From assembly GCA_963793275.1 (NCBI GenBank), contig CAWBZL010000001.1, positions 1 to 64,000 of the forward strand: a stretch of 64,000 bases of DNA, written 5' to 3'. The translations under genes and the position numbers were made by a program. Source of the stretch: Marinirhabdus sp963793275. Its GTDB lineage: Bacteria > Bacteroidota > Bacteroidia > Flavobacteriales > Flavobacteriaceae. Positions 62,564 to 64,000 of the stretch are shown here, in pieces. The notes beneath the pieces are model-generated. The model was not told where the DNA came from and ran no database searches. It saw only the letters and a program-made list of their open reading frames with translations. The stretch's first letter is position 1. The number at the start of each line of letters is the position of its first letter.

Positions 62564-64000
62564 TCACCAATCAAATTTATACGTAGCGCCCAACAACCCC
62601 TGAATGCCCTGCACAGGATAATTAAGCCATCTTTGGTAGTTATCGCTTAATAAATTGCTTCCTTTAACAAAAATAGATAAGCGCTCATCTACACGGTATC
62701 CCAGGTGTACATTGGCATCTAAATACGCATCCAGGGTTACGATTGTAGGCGGCGTGTTCGAAAAAATACCGCTCTTAAAGAACGAATCCTGCCGTTCCCC
62801 CACATAAAATAAACTTGCTCCACCGTAGATTTTTTCAGTAATACTGAAATTTGAAAAAAGTGTTGCCTTTAATTCGGGTAAATTCCAGGCTTCCTGTTGC
62901 CTATCTGTACTGTAACTCAAGAATTCTGCATTTAATCCTAAACTGAATTTTTCTGAAACATCCACCTTCAACTCACCAAAAACAGAAAGTGTATGTATAT
63001 CATCATACACAATTTGAAATGAATTGCCGTAGCCATAACCTTCGATCCTACTCGTATCGCTTTGTACATCCGGATTATTTTGAAACAGTGCTTTGTTGTC
63101 TTCCTTACCGTAGGACGCCCGCAGGTTATATCCTACTGTATTGGTTAACTTGCCCTTTATACCTCCAAAACCATTATACAACTGGCTCGTTGGAGCAATT
63201 AATAAAGTAGGTGAAACATACGGATTCTCCTCTTTAAAATTGAAATAACTGTTTTGCGTAAGGCCGCCCTCTGCCCCTCCGTACACAATAATAAACTCTT
63301 CTACCAAACGGTAGGAAGCATTAATTTGCGGATATAAAAAGAAATCGGTTTCGCTGTTTTCCAGATCTAATCCTGCCATTGCCGTAACGCCCAGAGATAA
63401 GGTAAGGTCGTCCTGCAAATACACCAAAGACGGGGTAACTCCGGCATTTAATTGGTTATATGCAATACCTCCCAATCCTACGTCTATGTATTGTTTTTCG
63501 AAACTTCCGCTTAGATAATCCAGTTCTCCATCTACTTGTAACGTAAACGAAGCCAACGGAAAAGAAAACTCTGGTTTTGCTTTAAAATTAAATTCTGAAG
63601 AGCCATAAGCATCACTCAAAAACCGAATGTTTGCCGAAACTTTTTCAAAAAATGAATCATCTACTGTAATACTTCCGCCTACGTTTCCGCTAAAATAGGT
63701 TTGTTGTGCATCCAAACCTGCAATAAATTCATCATCTGCATCGTCGTACGTATCATTTAAACCATACCAGTTAAATAATTGATGTTTCACACCAGCATGT
63801 AATCTATACGAAACATCCCGCTGCCGACTTGTATAATTTCCGTCCAGTTGGGTGTCGTAAAATTTGTTTTCTAAGCGTATCCCGTCAATGCCACCCTGCG
63901 AGGAATTATGCCTGAAAAAGAACCCTGCATTGTCTGTCCTGCTGATCTGAAAATTGCTGTATAACTCTCCCAAAATGGTGGTGTAATTCCCAAAACCAAG
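62564..64000 (-). CDS. TonB-dependent receptor / outer-membrane barrel protein (partial, N-terminus off the window)
   Basis: At least 478 residues, open to the window end (LGFGNYTTILGELYSNFQIS...). Repeated amphipathic beta-strands and the C-terminal LLGATYKFDW (aromatic last residue) are those of an outer-membrane barrel, including NYQRWLNYPVQGIQGLLG near the end. The plug domain lies outside the window. Confidence 0.82.
   Translation of the reverse strand, partial: LGFGNYTTILGELYSNFQISRTDNAGFFFRHNSSQGGIDGIRLENKFYDTQLDGNYTSRQRDVSYRLHAGVKHQLFNWYGLNDTYDDADDEFIAGLDAQQTYFSGNVGGSITVDDSFFEKVSANIRFLSDAYGSSEFNFKAKPEFSFPLASFTLQVDGELDYLSGSFEKQYIDVGLGGIAYNQLNAGVTPSLVYLQDDLTLSLGVTAMAGLDLENSETDFFLYPQINASYRLVEEFIIVYGGAEGGLTQNSYFNFKEENPYVSPTLLIAPTSQLYNGFGGIKGKLTNTVGYNLRASYGKEDNKALFQNNPDVQSDTSRIEGYGYGNSFQIVYDDIHTLSVFGELKVDVSEKFSLGLNAEFLSYSTDRQQEAWNLPELKATLFSNFSITEKIYGGASLFYVGERQDSFFKSGIFSNTPPTIVTLDAYLDANVHLGYRVDERLSIFVKGSNLLSDNYQRWLNYPVQGIQGLLGATYKFDW

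Noticed and set aside
62486..62647. Plus-strand frame of about 53 codons with a lipoprotein-like start (MPKKLFFIFFNFLYILGC)
   Set aside because: It overlaps the 3' end of the receptor gene antisense and ends without a plausible mature domain. Noted because the signal looks good.

Overview
The window looks like a chromosome segment of a marine-type Flavobacteriaceae (Bacteroidota). The support is the gene order around rpoBC, the many 'hypothetical plus SusC/TonB-like' outer-membrane proteins, the low GC, the TAnnTTTG-type -7 boxes, and families typical of the group (DUF2851, DUF1343/NamZ, YtcJ-like amidohydrolase lipoprotein, LolC/E permease). I cannot name a genus or species from the sequence alone.

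Left core (1-27.6 kb). A minus-strand housekeeping block reads rpsU, xerC, hpf, tRNA-Thr, tRNA-Tyr, tRNA-Gly, tRNA-Thr, tuf, tRNA-Trp, secE, nusG, rplKAJL, rpoB, rpoC. It is interrupted between tRNA-Tyr and tRNA-Gly by a 119-bp tandem repeat. Beyond it lie an acyl-CoA dehydrogenase, a ComEA-like HhH protein, a Na+:alanine symporter, a K+ channel, DUF2851, a PagL-like lipid A deacylase, a cystathionine beta-synthase-like enzyme and a CAP-domain protein. Four genes here (15.6, 18.2, 21.5 and 23.0 kb) are each broken by one single-base indel, mostly in homopolymers. That points to sequencing error or recent decay.

Accessory array (27.76-55.08 kb). This is the striking part: 19 gene units ('cassettes' c1-c19 here, left to right) alternate with 19 imperfect palindromes ('spacers' S1-S19, 122-235 bp). 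Spacers run from AAC to GTT. Every cassette begins GTT-N7-G, and the intact ones end T-N7'-AAC, where N7' is the reverse complement of N7. The heptamer is private to the cassette. This is what is left when a circular cassette carrying one long hairpin recombination site is opened at a GTT core, as in integron attC sites, although the cores do not fit GTTRRRY. The single-gene cassettes lie on the minus strand with the spacer 3' of the gene, which would put the receiving (attI-like) end at about 55.08 kb. No integron integrase is visible; the only tyrosine recombinase in the window is XerC. Cargo includes a type II restriction-modification pair, an abortive-infection-like pair, a toxin-antitoxin remnant, a VOC protein, an immunity-like protein, a LAS-type peptidase, an HxlR-controlled SDR module, a five-gene operon on the opposite strand, small membrane proteins of unknown role, and three cassettes without a convincing gene. 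Three near-identical IS3-family elements (1.41 kb) sit inside the array, and two of them appear to have recombined away the matching cassette ends.

Right core (55.1-64 kb). A LolC/E-type permease, a NamZ-like DUF1343 lipoprotein, a YkgJ-type Cys-cluster protein, a SAM methyltransferase, a zincin-like lipoprotein, a YtcJ-like amidohydrolase, a small membrane protein and the C-terminal part of a TonB-dependent receptor that runs off the window.
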